This document shows, in pieces, positions 35,101 to 42,297 of a DNA stretch of 64,000 nucleotides. The notes under the pieces were generated by a model. It was given only the letters and a program-made list of their open reading frames with translations. It was not told where the DNA came from and ran no database searches. The first letter of the stretch is position 1. Each line of letters begins with the position of its first letter. Source of the stretch: Pseudomonas oleovorans subsp. oleovorans (GTDB taxonomy: Bacteria > Pseudomonadota > Gammaproteobacteria > Pseudomonadales > Pseudomonadaceae); assembly GCF_002197815.1 (NCBI RefSeq), contig NZ_NIUB01000020.1:1-64000 (forward strand). The letters run 5' to 3'. A program made the position numbers and the translations under genes.

Positions 35101-35628
35101 CAGGTCAGCCAACTTCTGGTTGCTCTCCAGTTGCTGGCTGGACTCGCTGAGCTGCGTCTTGAGCTGTTCGATCTGACTTTGCAGATCGCGCAGCGGAGCG
35201 CTGGGATCTTCGGGGGTGACGAAGGGGCCAGGTTTGAACGCATGAGCATTCTTGCCGAACGACTGGTGATACCAGATGGCCAGAGCACGGGCGACCTTCA
35301 GCCCATCCATGGCCTCACGGTGCTGGGTGCGGAACTCGTGGGTGGCCTTGTTGCCCTCGACGCGCAGGGTATGGAACAGGCTACGGATGTTCTGATCCAA
35401 CTGGATCTCGCGGCTGAGCTTGTAGAGCAGGTCGGACTGCGTGGTGGTGGCATCGAACTCGATGCCGGCGCGGCTGGCCAAATCCTGGGCCAAGGCTTCG
35501 CCGAGTTGACGCAACTTGATCAGGGTGGTGTTGGGATCGCTGGCGAAGACCTGCTCGGCTGTGCTCGCAAGCTGCAGGAATACAGGATCGTGCTCCTGGA
35601 GAAAGGCGAAATTACTGCTGGCTGCCAT
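32152..35628 (-). CDS. hsdR: Type I restriction-modification motor/nuclease subunit HsdR
   Basis: 1158 residues from ATG 35628 (AAGGATCG ribosome site). Order: DUF4145-like N-terminal domain (about 10-120), a long coiled coil (about 135-240, LKTQLSESSQQLESNQ...), an HSDR_N nuclease with D...E-A-K in ADYVLFAGLTPIAIVEAKR, then a superfamily 2 helicase with MATGTGKTRTIIG, DEAH (VDEAHRGYT), GLTATPAKHTSE, MIFCVNQAHAERV, DLLTTGIDVPK and QMKGRATR. The C-terminal helical domain contacts HsdM/S. It translocates and cuts unmethylated DNA. The DUF4145-plus-coiled-coil front end marks the longer EcoR124-unlike HsdR branch. Confidence 0.95.
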   Translation of the reverse strand: MAASSNFAFLQEHDPVFLQLASTAEQVFASDPNTTLIKLRQLGEALAQDLASRAGIEFDATTTQSDLLYKLSREIQLDQNIRSLFHTLRVEGNKATHEFRTQHREAMDGLKVARALAIWYHQSFGKNAHAFKPGPFVTPEDPSAPLRDLQSQIEQLKTQLSESSQQLESNQKLADLLKQEAEEYAVLAEQMDAESRSHKQLAAEHEAALQKLRSEHEQSLKALQQQLAAQPQASQQVAKLTQQASSSFDLSEDLTRILIDQQLIDAGWEADSLDLTYGKGARPERGKNKAIAEWPTSSPKACADYVLFAGLTPIAIVEAKRKRINIADRIPQAERYAREFNLATEHQQPWLLAGQTQPWNDGQGGHFRVPFAFACNGRPFIKQLAEQSGTWFRDLRSPANTRRPLPDFHTPNDLLDLLKRSQADAEAKLKAEGFAYLKLRDYQEKAIQAVEQALANNQRDCLLAMATGTGKTRTIIGLMYRFLKAERFKRILFLVDRSALGQQAIDAFNDTTLEQNHTLAQIYDIKELGDMAAEAETRIQVATVQAMVSRIFRSDNPPPVGEFDCIIVDEAHRGYTLDQEMTEGELAVRDHSQYLSQYRRVLDHFDACRIGLTATPAKHTSEIFGKPVYTYSYREAVADDWLVDHEPPIRYETQLSKHGIRFEKGESVSVINTQTGEVDVAELEDELSFNIESFNRRVITPAFDKVICAELAKELDPFGEEKTMIFCVNQAHAERVKNLLDDAFKEAYGEQYNEAAVRIITGQSDKVEQLIRRYKNEPNPNIAITVDLLTTGIDVPKICNLVFMRRVRSRILYEQMKGRATRRCDDIGKTVFRIYDPVDLYASLEAVDTMKPLVKNPNISLEQLVSELTSGASHDAPGSQDDSSHAHDVLDQLSQRVMRILRKAQHKAEDKPTLKEKLDELQEAWGVEPAQLHKHLHNLGPQQAANFVRQHSQLLNQLAAVSALLGSENYPVISTHSDELLVREQNYGQNQKPADYLESFNDFIRTQLNQSAALGVVVNRPRDLTREQLREVRLLLDQHGFSEASLKSAWRNQTNQEIAASIIGYIRQAAIGEALLPFDQRVAQAMQTIYSLQPWTPVQRKWLDRLAKQLVHEVVIDPQQVNDAFRNDGGLKALDRNLGGNLDTVLDTLNQHLWPQAS

Positions 35629-35792
35629 GGTCGATCCTTCGGTTACGTTCCACTCATTACGCCAAACGGGCTCTATTACGCGTAAGTGGCTGCAGCTTAA
35701 CGAAGGTGAGCCGAGTTTGGCCATGGCACTGAGTTGCTCAGTATTCAGCTTTGCCCGTGCGCGGCAGGCCACGGGCCTTCCTCAGCCGCGTT

Positions 35793-36131
35793 TCACTTTG
35801 CGCTCCATGCCTCATAGCCCTGACGCGCAATTTCCTTCTGCGCTAGGTCGTTTTTAGCGCCGCCCAGTTGTCGCAAGGTCAGCAACATTTCCAGCAGTAC
35901 GCTATCCATGCCTTGCAGGCCGTTACTGCCTTGGGGCTCTCCAGGTGCCAGATCTGTCATCCGCTCGACTGCTCGCCTGAGCATCTGCAGCTCATCCATG
36001 ACGGCATCTTCGCGTTCCAGCCGGTTGCGTAGGTAGGTGCTCAGCGGTAGCTCTGCTGCCATCGCCTGGGCCTCGTACAGCTCTCGTTTTTCCACCGTCA
36101 GGCGGAGTGGTATTGCGTCCGCTAGTCTCAT
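35793..36131 (-). CDS. Small RHH/MobC-like DNA-binding protein
   Basis: 112 residues from ATG 36131 (GGAGAGAT ribosome site). The N-terminal segment IPLRLTVEKRELYEAQAMAAELPLSTYLRNRLERED looks like the ribbon-helix-helix of relaxosome MobC or plasmid regulators. A heptad-rich middle and a short tail follow. It heads the minus-strand row towards hsdR (164 bp gap). It could regulate the hsd operon or act at the adjacent iteron region. Confidence 0.5.
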   Translation of the reverse strand: MRLADAIPLRLTVEKRELYEAQAMAAELPLSTYLRNRLEREDAVMDELQMLRRAVERMTDLAPGEPQGSNGLQGMDSVLLEMLLTLRQLGGAKNDLAQKEIARQGYEAWSAK

Positions 36132-36701
36132 ATCTCTCCGTAGTCGCCTCCGTTTACAGCTGCCCCCTTGTAGAATGGGGGTTCCAGCTTGGTGTGTAGT
36201 CGCCTCGCAATACAGCTTAAATGGCCTATTTTTAGAAAAATCTAATAAAATCAATGCCTTGGGTGCGCCTGCAAGGTGCGTATGGTGTATAGCAAAAAAG
36301 CTGTGTTTTAAGGGCAGCCAACATCCCCAAAATACCTCGTTTTTTAAGGGGAACTGCTATCAAGAGGGTCTGTGTAATCCCCAACGGCTTGTCCGTTGGC
36401 AGAGGTAGCTCAAAAGTAGCAATCAGGTAGCAGCTAAATAGCAGTTAAGTAGCAGTTAGATAGCAAGAAAGAAGCAGATCACGCATTTATCAGGCAGGGA
36501 TGATGCAAAAATCATCCAGGAATGATGCAGAAATCACTCAACTTTGATGCAAAGCACTCCGGTCGAAGATGAATGCATTCTGAAGACAGAAAGACAACAG
36601 TTAGAGAACACTTAGAAGACAGAAAAGCAACAGTAGGCAACTGAAAGACAACTGGGAGACAACAAGAAAGCAACAGTCTGGTGCTGCGTTGAATACAAAG
36701 C
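36132..36701. other. Iteron-bearing region, putative replication origin of element B
   Basis: A 570-bp gene-free stretch with two arrays in 11-bp phase. The first has TAGCAGTTAAG-like units starting at 36417, 36428, 36439, 36450 and 36461 with a degenerate sixth at 36472. The second has GACAAC-like units from 36582 to 36674 at the same period. Between them are ATGATGCA repeats and an inverted repeat GGATGAT/ATCATCC (36498-36517). Helically phased direct repeats next to an initiator-like gene are typical of origins. Confidence 0.65.
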
Positions 36702-37535
36702 CTACCTCCTGCCGCTAACTACCATCGCCTTAAGCTGGCTTCTTGCGAGAGTGGCTGCTGTTTTTGCTCCTTGGGTAGTCGGGACAAAGTCGCCGCTACG
36801 ATGGCGCTGTAGGAGCCCATGAAAATACTGAATGGGCGACTGCGTTATGTGACCAGGACGCGCCATCGCTTTGGACAGCTCGGCCAGCAGAAATCTTGCT
36901 TCCTGATCCGGTGTGTTACGTAGCAAAACGTTAATTTGCTCCCGCTCGCCTGTGGATAACTGCCCAAGTGGCTCGGGCTCCGGTGTAGTAGGGTTAGAGT
37001 TATAGTTACTGTTAGTGTTAACCCGCCCCCTATCGATAGGGTATGGATAGGGTATCGATACCCTATCTGTGGAGCCTTCATCTGCTGCCGATGAAGGGCT
37101 AAAAGCGTTGGAGACGAGCCCTCGGAGCTCTCCGTTCTCGGGGAGCCGTTGGATCAAGTCATCGGTGTAAAGCGTGCGCCATTGCTCGGGTAGCTCCCGA
37201 ATCTGGTTGAATGTCTTCTGCCGAAGCGTTGGTCCTAGGGCCATGCGCGGGGAGTTGTGATCCCACCAGATGTGAACCCACACGTAGCTCTGCTCTGGCT
37301 CGTATTCGATGAAGCCCGCATCTTGTAGCCGGCGCAAAATCGGCATGAACTGGGATTCGGTATCCCAGCCCATTTCAGACGCAGCAATGCGCGGAACAAT
37401 CTGGTAAGCGCCAATGATGTTGCTGAATGGGCAGGTCAGCAGATAGGTGAGCGTCGACCTGTCTTCCTGAGTCCTGCCAGCCATTTTGGGCGACCGCCAG
37501 AATGCAGAATCATTGATAGTGCGTTGCCTGCTCAT
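36702..37535 (-). CDS. Phage/satellite replication initiator-like protein
   Basis: 277 residues. The N-terminal winged-helix segment (about 8-110: DSAFWRSPKMAGRTQEDRSTLTYLLTCPFSNIIGAYQIVPRIAASEMGWD...LQDAGFIEYEPEQSYVWV) resembles the N-terminal domain of phage replication or DnaD/DnaT-type initiation proteins. A low-complexity linker and a C-terminal helical region (about 195-260) follow. It directly adjoins the iteron arrays and overlaps the upstream small gene by four bases. Role as initiator is inferred from fold cues and position. Confidence 0.6.
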   Translation of the reverse strand: MSRQRTINDSAFWRSPKMAGRTQEDRSTLTYLLTCPFSNIIGAYQIVPRIAASEMGWDTESQFMPILRRLQDAGFIEYEPEQSYVWVHIWWDHNSPRMALGPTLRQKTFNQIRELPEQWRTLYTDDLIQRLPENGELRGLVSNAFSPSSAADEGSTDRVSIPYPYPIDRGRVNTNSNYNSNPTTPEPEPLGQLSTGEREQINVLLRNTPDQEARFLLAELSKAMARPGHITQSPIQYFHGLLQRHRSGDFVPTTQGAKTAATLARSQLKAMVVSGRR

Positions 37536-37756
37536 GCGCTGGCCTCATCAATCAACCGCGCAATGCCTTGAGTTTTGAAGTAAACACGGCGCCCGATTTT
37601 AAGCCGGGTATCCCGCAGTTTTTGGGCGAGCTCAGAGTTGCCAGATAGAGTTATGCGTAATCCATCTTTGCTTCGATGAAGAATATCTGCGACTTGTTCA
37701 ATTGAAAGTAGAGGTGACCCTTGAAATTTATCAAGTAGTAGTTGTTCAGTGCTCAA
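37532..37756 (-). CDS. Small helix-turn-helix protein (AlpA/excisionase-like)
   Basis: 74 residues: PLLSIEQVADILHRSKDGLRITLSGNSELAQKLRDTRLKIGRRVYFKTQGIARLIDEA, the pattern of MerR-like AlpA/Xis proteins that act as excisionase or activator in satellites. It ends in a 4-base overlap with the initiator gene, forming a two-gene operon. Confidence 0.65.
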   Translation of the reverse strand: MSTEQLLLDKFQGSPLLSIEQVADILHRSKDGLRITLSGNSELAQKLRDTRLKIGRRVYFKTQGIARLIDEASA

Positions 37757-38141
37757 TTTATATTCTCCTGAAGCATTGTTTAGAATAATTTCGTTATCTA
37801 ACGATTATGTTCGCTAGATGAAGATGGCTTCAGGTTACTTTGCGCTTTTAGATTTGGTCAAATCAGAAAAGTCAAATAGTATTTACAAGCGTTGACAAAA
37901 AGTGTTGTGTTTTTGCGCTTCTCTGTTTAAGTAGTTTTACTAAATTATTGTTTTTATTAATTTTTGTTGTTTTTTGCTTTTTACATATCGTTACGATTTA
38001 ATTTTTTATTTTCTGCTTTTGGTCGCCTCGCAGTGGGGCTTTGAGGCTAAAGCGTGGTTGTGCACTAGATCGGCCTCCATTTTTTGCGTGGACTTGTCTG
38101 CGCAAAAATGGAGGAATGTCTTTGCTTGGGCCTCATGCAGC
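37757..38141. other. AT-rich control region with long hairpin
   Basis: No gene is supportable. It is AT-rich from 37780 to 38020 and should contain the promoter of the alpA-like/initiator operon. A long inverted repeat CCTCCATTTTTTGCG/CGCAAAAATGGAGG (38074-38114) stands 28 bp beyond the end of integrase 1 and probably terminates its transcript or folds as a structural element. Confidence 0.6.
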
Positions 38142-39212
38142 CTACGGTTTGGTTTGCTCAGCCAGTCTGTCGAGCCTGCCAACAAGATCCTCCGCTCTCA
38201 GGTGCGTGTAGCGCTTCAGCATCTGCATTGACTTGTGCCCGCTAATGGCGGACACCTCCTGATCGGATAAGCCGCCCTCGACTAGCCGGCTGACTGCTTC
38301 ATGGCGCAGATCGTGGAAGCGCAGATCAGGCATGCCGAGCTTGGTTTTCAGCAGCCCCCAAGTCTTGGTGAAGGCGTAGGGGCCGCGCTTGCCGTTTTTG
38401 CCTGGCTCGCCAAAGAACACCAGGTCGCAGTCAATCGGGCGTATCGGGTTGTTCAGCGCCGCCTGGAAGGTCTCTGTAGCCCATTTGCTGAGCGGGACAG
38501 TGCGCGCGCTGTCGTTCTTGGTGTCTGAGAGGCGCACCACGCGCTTTTTCAGGTCGACCTGATGCCGTCGCAGGGATGTGATCTCTGACGAGCGCATGCC
38601 CGTTTCCAGAGCGATGCGGACGATCCAGCCAAGCATTGGGTTGCTGTGATTGTTTACGGCGGTCAGCAGGCGGCGTTCTTCTTCTGCAGACAAGCGTCGG
38701 TCGCGACCTTCGCCTGGGCTCGGTTTGCGGATGTTCAACACCGGGTTGAAACTGAGGCCCAGGCCCCATTCCTGAATCGCCACGGTGAAAAGGTGGCTGA
38801 GCAGGGCCAGCTCCAGGCGCACGGTGTTGTTGCTGGTTGGCTTGCCGCGATTGGTGATCGAGGCGAGGCGGGTATCTCGGTAGCCGGCGATGATCTCGGC
38901 CGAGAGGGCTGCCATGGAGTATTTGCCCAGGTGGCTGATCAGTTGTTGGGCTTTGGTGGCTTCGGCTCGCTGGGTGGTTGGCTTTTTGGTTGGGCTGATT
39001 TCGCTCAGGTAGCGCTTTAGTGCCATTTCCAAGGTCATGCGCTCGGAGCCGCTGCGCTGGATGTACACGCCCCTTACCATTTCGTCTTCGGTACGGCGTG
39101 CCCAGTCTTCGGCATCGCGCTTGGTGCGGAAGGTCTTGGTATTGGTCGGCCAGCCGGTTTTACGTACCAGGGCCTTCCAAGTGCCTGCATCCGTTTTGAC
39201 GATGGTGGCCAT
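38142..39212 (-). CDS. Tyrosine recombinase integrase 1 (element B)
   Basis: 356 residues. An N-terminal arm-binding domain (about 1-50) and SAM-like core-binding domain (about 60-155) precede the catalytic domain with a complete set: R207 (TGMRSSE), K232, H300 and R303 (FHDLRHEA), H326 (SGHKS) and Y335 (RYTH). The gene reads away from att core 3, with its start 128 bp from the core, and arm-type repeats lie in between at 39239-39266. It should catalyse integration into the CAU tRNA gene. Confidence 0.93.
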   Translation of the reverse strand: MATIVKTDAGTWKALVRKTGWPTNTKTFRTKRDAEDWARRTEDEMVRGVYIQRSGSERMTLEMALKRYLSEISPTKKPTTQRAEATKAQQLISHLGKYSMAALSAEIIAGYRDTRLASITNRGKPTSNNTVRLELALLSHLFTVAIQEWGLGLSFNPVLNIRKPSPGEGRDRRLSAEEERRLLTAVNNHSNPMLGWIVRIALETGMRSSEITSLRRHQVDLKKRVVRLSDTKNDSARTVPLSKWATETFQAALNNPIRPIDCDLVFFGEPGKNGKRGPYAFTKTWGLLKTKLGMPDLRFHDLRHEAVSRLVEGGLSDQEVSAISGHKSMQMLKRYTHLRAEDLVGRLDRLAEQTKP

Positions 39213-39238
39213 CTTTCCCTACTCCAAAGGCGCGCCGC

Positions 39239-39266
39239 TGTACCGGCACTGTACTGAATTTGTACC
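39239..39266. promoter_or_regulatory. Arm-type integrase repeats, element B right end
   Basis: Three TGTACC/TGTACTG units in 28 bp, corresponding to those near 12872 and 18858. Their presence at both ends of element B marks it as one integrated unit. Confidence 0.65.
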
Positions 39267-39310
39267 TTTGGACTATAGGACTGGTCTAGCTGTTTTTCTT
39301 ACGGACATGA

Positions 39311-39334
39311 AAAAGCCGCGCAGTGCGCGGCTTT
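39311..39334 (-). terminator. tRNA terminator copy carried by element B
   Basis: AAAAGCCGCGCA/TGCGCGGCTTT hairpin immediately 3' of att core 3, nearly identical to 12678-12702. An element that restores both the tRNA 3' half and its terminator keeps the host gene functional after insertion. Confidence 0.75.
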
Positions 39335-39339
39335 GAAGG

Positions 39340-39384
39340 TGGTGGGCCCACACGGACTCGAACCGTGGACCAAAGGATTATGAG
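39340..39384 (-). repeat. att core 3: 3' half of the CAU tRNA gene
   Basis: 45-nt copy identical to core 2. Right of it there is still no tRNA 5' half; instead element C begins. Confidence 0.9.
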
Positions 39385-39513
39385 ACAGTAAAAAGCACGT
39401 TTCTGGTCGTTTCCCAGCGTCTCCCGAAAAAAGCCGATTTAGCGCGTTATCCTGAAATCAAGGGGTTAGGTGTTTCCCCTTGGTTCTGGGTATGGCCGGT
39501 CATGCCCTAAGAA

Positions 39514-39535
39514 ACGGTACGCAAAACGGTACGCA
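39514..39535. promoter_or_regulatory. Paired ACGGTACGCA repeats upstream of integrase 2
   Basis: Two copies of ACGGTACGCA with a 12-bp period, ending just before the integrase start codon. The same pair sits at 18605-18625. Probably integrase arm sites that also overlap its promoter. Confidence 0.65.
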
Positions 39536-39538
39536 GAA

Positions 39539-41005
39539 ATGGCAGAGACATCGGGCAAGGCGAGTAGTAGGAAATTTCTGACAGATGTGGAGCTGAAGGC
39601 GCTTAAGCCTGGTCAGACTGCCACCGATTCACTGCCAGGCCGAGGTAGTGGATCAATCTTGTTCGACTGCCGTGCCTCTGGGGCTGTCGAGGCCTACTAC
39701 CGCCGCCGCGATGAAGGAGGCCAGCAGAAGATTAAGCTGGGTGTCTTCAAGAAAACACCGAAAAGCCCCGGTCTCTCACTTACTGAGCTTCGCGAGCAAG
39801 CGGTACGTTACGCAAAGATCGCGGCAGAGCATGGTGACATTAAGGCTTACCTAGCCAGATGTGCTGCCGAGGAAGAGGTCGAGCAAGCAGAACGCCAGCG
39901 CCAGCTGCATGAGCAGCAGCGACTTGCTGCAATAGAGGCTTCAAAAGGCACTTTGTCCGAATTGTTCCGGGATTACATCGAAGACCGTCGCCGTGATGGT
40001 GTTTCAGCTGCGCAGATCAAGGAGTTCGAGCGTGTGCTGTCTAAGGATCTGGAAGGCGAGAAAGTTGTAGCTGTGAGCAAGGAAGGCCAAGAGGAACGGC
40101 TCGACATCATGCATATGAAGGCCAAGGATGTCAGACCGGAGCATGTGAATCTTCTGCTGAAACCCATCTGGGACAGGGGAGCTAGGCGTCAGGCAGGCAA
40201 GGTTCGTTCGTTTCTCGTTGCTGCTTTCAATTTTGGTCTAAAAGCTGAGCATCACATCGACCGAAGTAGTACTAAAAGCTATGGGCTTCAGATGAATCCT
40301 GCGGATCCAGTGACTGTCCCGAACACGTCAAAACCTGGCGAGCGCGCTCTGACTGATAAGGAGCTGAGGCAATTTTGGCACACCATTACAAAGGTCGATT
40401 CGGTTGGTGCGATTATGGCGCGTGTCTTTCACTTTGCTTTTGCTACTGCAGGGCAGCGTCCCCTCCAGTTTATTCGTGAGCCCTGGACCAGCTACAACTT
40501 TCAAAAGAAGTATTTGAAGATCATCGATAGCAAAGGGCGTGGCAGTAAAAAACGTGCACACTTCGTTCCCTTAAGCCGCAGAGCCTTGCAGGTACTCGAA
40601 CAGGTTCGTGCCCTGCAGCCTCCAGGGGCCGTATACCCCTGGAGTGTTGGTGGACAAAAGCCAATTCACGCGTCCAGTTTGTCTCATGCTGTGAGCGAGT
40701 GGCTCGCTACTGACCACGCCAAAATGAACGGCCAGCCCATCCCAAAATTTAGCCCGCGTGATATTCGGCGCACATGCACGCAGTTCATGCAGCGTAACGG
40801 CATCAAGGATTTCGATAGTGACGCGTTGCAGTCACACGGACAGACAGGTGTTGTCGTTACGCACTATCGCAATAACCCTGAAGCGAAATTGCCTCAGATG
40901 CGCCCGACCATGGAGGCTTTCGATGCCGCGCTTAGCTGCTTGCTCGATAGTCCTGATGAGGATGAGCATCAGGCTGAGCAGCTGGATTTGTTCGAGAATG
41001 GATAA
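39539..41005 (+). CDS. Tyrosine recombinase integrase 2 (element C)
   Basis: 488 residues from ATG 39539 (MAETSGK); the upstream extension translates the arm repeats. An N-terminal DUF4102-like segment and a long helical region (about 130-165) precede the catalytic domain with TAGQRPLQF (first Arg), FVPLSRRA, FSPRDIRRTC in place of the usual HxLR box, and SHGQTGVVVTHY with the nucleophile Tyr. The box-II His is replaced by Asp, as in some integrases of this class. It reads rightward from core 3. Confidence 0.88.
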   Translation: MAETSGKASSRKFLTDVELKALKPGQTATDSLPGRGSGSILFDCRASGAVEAYYRRRDEGGQQKIKLGVFKKTPKSPGLSLTELREQAVRYAKIAAEHGDIKAYLARCAAEEEVEQAERQRQLHEQQRLAAIEASKGTLSELFRDYIEDRRRDGVSAAQIKEFERVLSKDLEGEKVVAVSKEGQEERLDIMHMKAKDVRPEHVNLLLKPIWDRGARRQAGKVRSFLVAAFNFGLKAEHHIDRSSTKSYGLQMNPADPVTVPNTSKPGERALTDKELRQFWHTITKVDSVGAIMARVFHFAFATAGQRPLQFIREPWTSYNFQKKYLKIIDSKGRGSKKRAHFVPLSRRALQVLEQVRALQPPGAVYPWSVGGQKPIHASSLSHAVSEWLATDHAKMNGQPIPKFSPRDIRRTCTQFMQRNGIKDFDSDALQSHGQTGVVVTHYRNNPEAKLPQMRPTMEAFDAALSCLLDSPDEDEHQAEQLDLFENG

Positions 41006-41247
41006 GTTTCAGGAAAGTCAAGTATTTTGTTGCGTGGCCTAGATTGCTGTGGAAATATACAGGTGTGAGGTTATCCGGAGCCTCTAGGTTTGCTGCTGTG
41101 ACGTTGTCTACTTGATGCGCAGCGGAATTGGAAAAGTAGAACTAATGCCTGGAAGGCATGATCCGGCAGAGCAGTCAGCTATGAGGAACGCATTACCACC
41201 GCAGTGCCCACATGAATCCACCAGCCTCTCTTTCTGGGAGGTGGGTT

Positions 41248-41430
41248 ATGTCTGAGATGATCCTTCTGGACTTCAATGCGGTTAGCCGCAAAGTCGGATT
41301 GAGTCGTAAAACTATCTACTGCCGTATCCGAGAGGGTGACTTCCCGAAACAGGTGAAGATAGGCCGAGCAAGCCGCTGGCTGCAGCATGAGGTCGACGAC
41401 TGGATAACCAGCGTCGCTGCAGCAAGATAG
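41248..41430 (+). CDS. AlpA family phage transcriptional regulator
   Basis: 60 residues: LLDFNAVSRKVGLSRKTIYCRIREGDFPKQVKIGRASRWLQHEVDDWI is the AlpA signature. ATG 41248 has a strong GGGAGGTGGG site. AlpA proteins activate or direct excision of their integrase neighbour. The 41006-41247 gap shows nothing else. This is the last gene clearly belonging to element C. Confidence 0.9.
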   Translation: MSEMILLDFNAVSRKVGLSRKTIYCRIREGDFPKQVKIGRASRWLQHEVDDWITSVAAAR

Positions 41431-41486
41431 CGAAGTCACAGTTGCTGGGCTGCCGGTATATGAAGGCAGCCCAGCCGTCTTATCGA

Positions 41487-42224
41487 TCAGAAGCTCTTGC
41501 TGACACTGGCCACTACTGTCGCGTCGCAGATGTCATCAAAGCCCAGATAATTGACGCACTCACTGTCGCTCATGTCCGTATCGACATACGCCAGGCCCCA
41601 ATTTAAGCCCACCATCTCCTTGCTGATTTTCGTTTCCCACTCGTTGTAGCGGGAGCGGGTTTTCCCAGAGTTTGAAACCAATACATCATCCTTATAGTCC
41701 ACTTGGCCGTAACGCATGCTGATCAAGGCTTCAAAGGGCAGTGCGGTCTCATAGCCTAGGTAGGTCCAGGTGTAGGCGTCTTTTTGATCAGCTCCGAAGT
41801 TACTGGAGTATTGATGACCCACCAGAAAACCGTATGCGTTCAGGATGGCGTAGGTTTCTGAGTAGTTGAGTCCGCCGGCGTTCTCGTAGACGTATTTGGC
41901 ATAGCCAATATCGAGGCTGATAGCGTCATTGATCTGCAAGAAATAGCCGGCGTAGTAGTCGATCTCCTGGCGCGTCTTGATGTCAAAGCCAAAATCGACG
42001 TTGGATGTCCACAGGCCGGCATACAAGCCGCTGCTGTGCGATAGGGTGGCGGATGCCTGCAGGGCGGGGTCGCCGAGGGTCTGCGATTGGCCACGGGAGC
42101 GATAATCACTGACCAGTTCAGCGCTAAGCGCCAGGTCGAATTGGTCGTTAAGGGTCACGGCCTGAGATGGCAGGGTGAAGAGCAGTGGCAACAGGACGAG
42201 GAGGGAGCGGAGTAAATTGTTCAT
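41487..42224 (-). CDS. TorF family putative porin
   Basis: 245 residues with a signal peptide (MNNLLRSLLVLLPLLFTLPSQA) and a beta-rich body. It starts ...FDLALSAELVSDYRSRGQSQTLGDPALQASATLSHSSGLYAGLWTSNVDFG, the hallmark of the TorF/TIGR02001 outer-membrane family, and ends in a terminal Phe (SKSF). ATG 42224 has AGGAA upstream. As last gene of the N-demethylase row it may be the outer-membrane route for the amine substrate. Confidence 0.82.
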   Translation of the reverse strand: MNNLLRSLLVLLPLLFTLPSQAVTLNDQFDLALSAELVSDYRSRGQSQTLGDPALQASATLSHSSGLYAGLWTSNVDFGFDIKTRQEIDYYAGYFLQINDAISLDIGYAKYVYENAGGLNYSETYAILNAYGFLVGHQYSSNFGADQKDAYTWTYLGYETALPFEALISMRYGQVDYKDDVLVSNSGKTRSRYNEWETKISKEMVGLNWGLAYVDTDMSDSECVNYLGFDDICDATVVASVSKSF

Positions 42225-42297
42225 CGAGTGGTTCCTGAATTCGGGCAAAGACGGCCCATCCGACCGCCTGGGGCGGCCGGTGGGGTATCAGTGGGTG

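Noticed and set aside
36417..36674. Possible CRISPR array
   Set aside because: Units are only 11 bp with no spacers of constant length and no cas genes; they are iterons.
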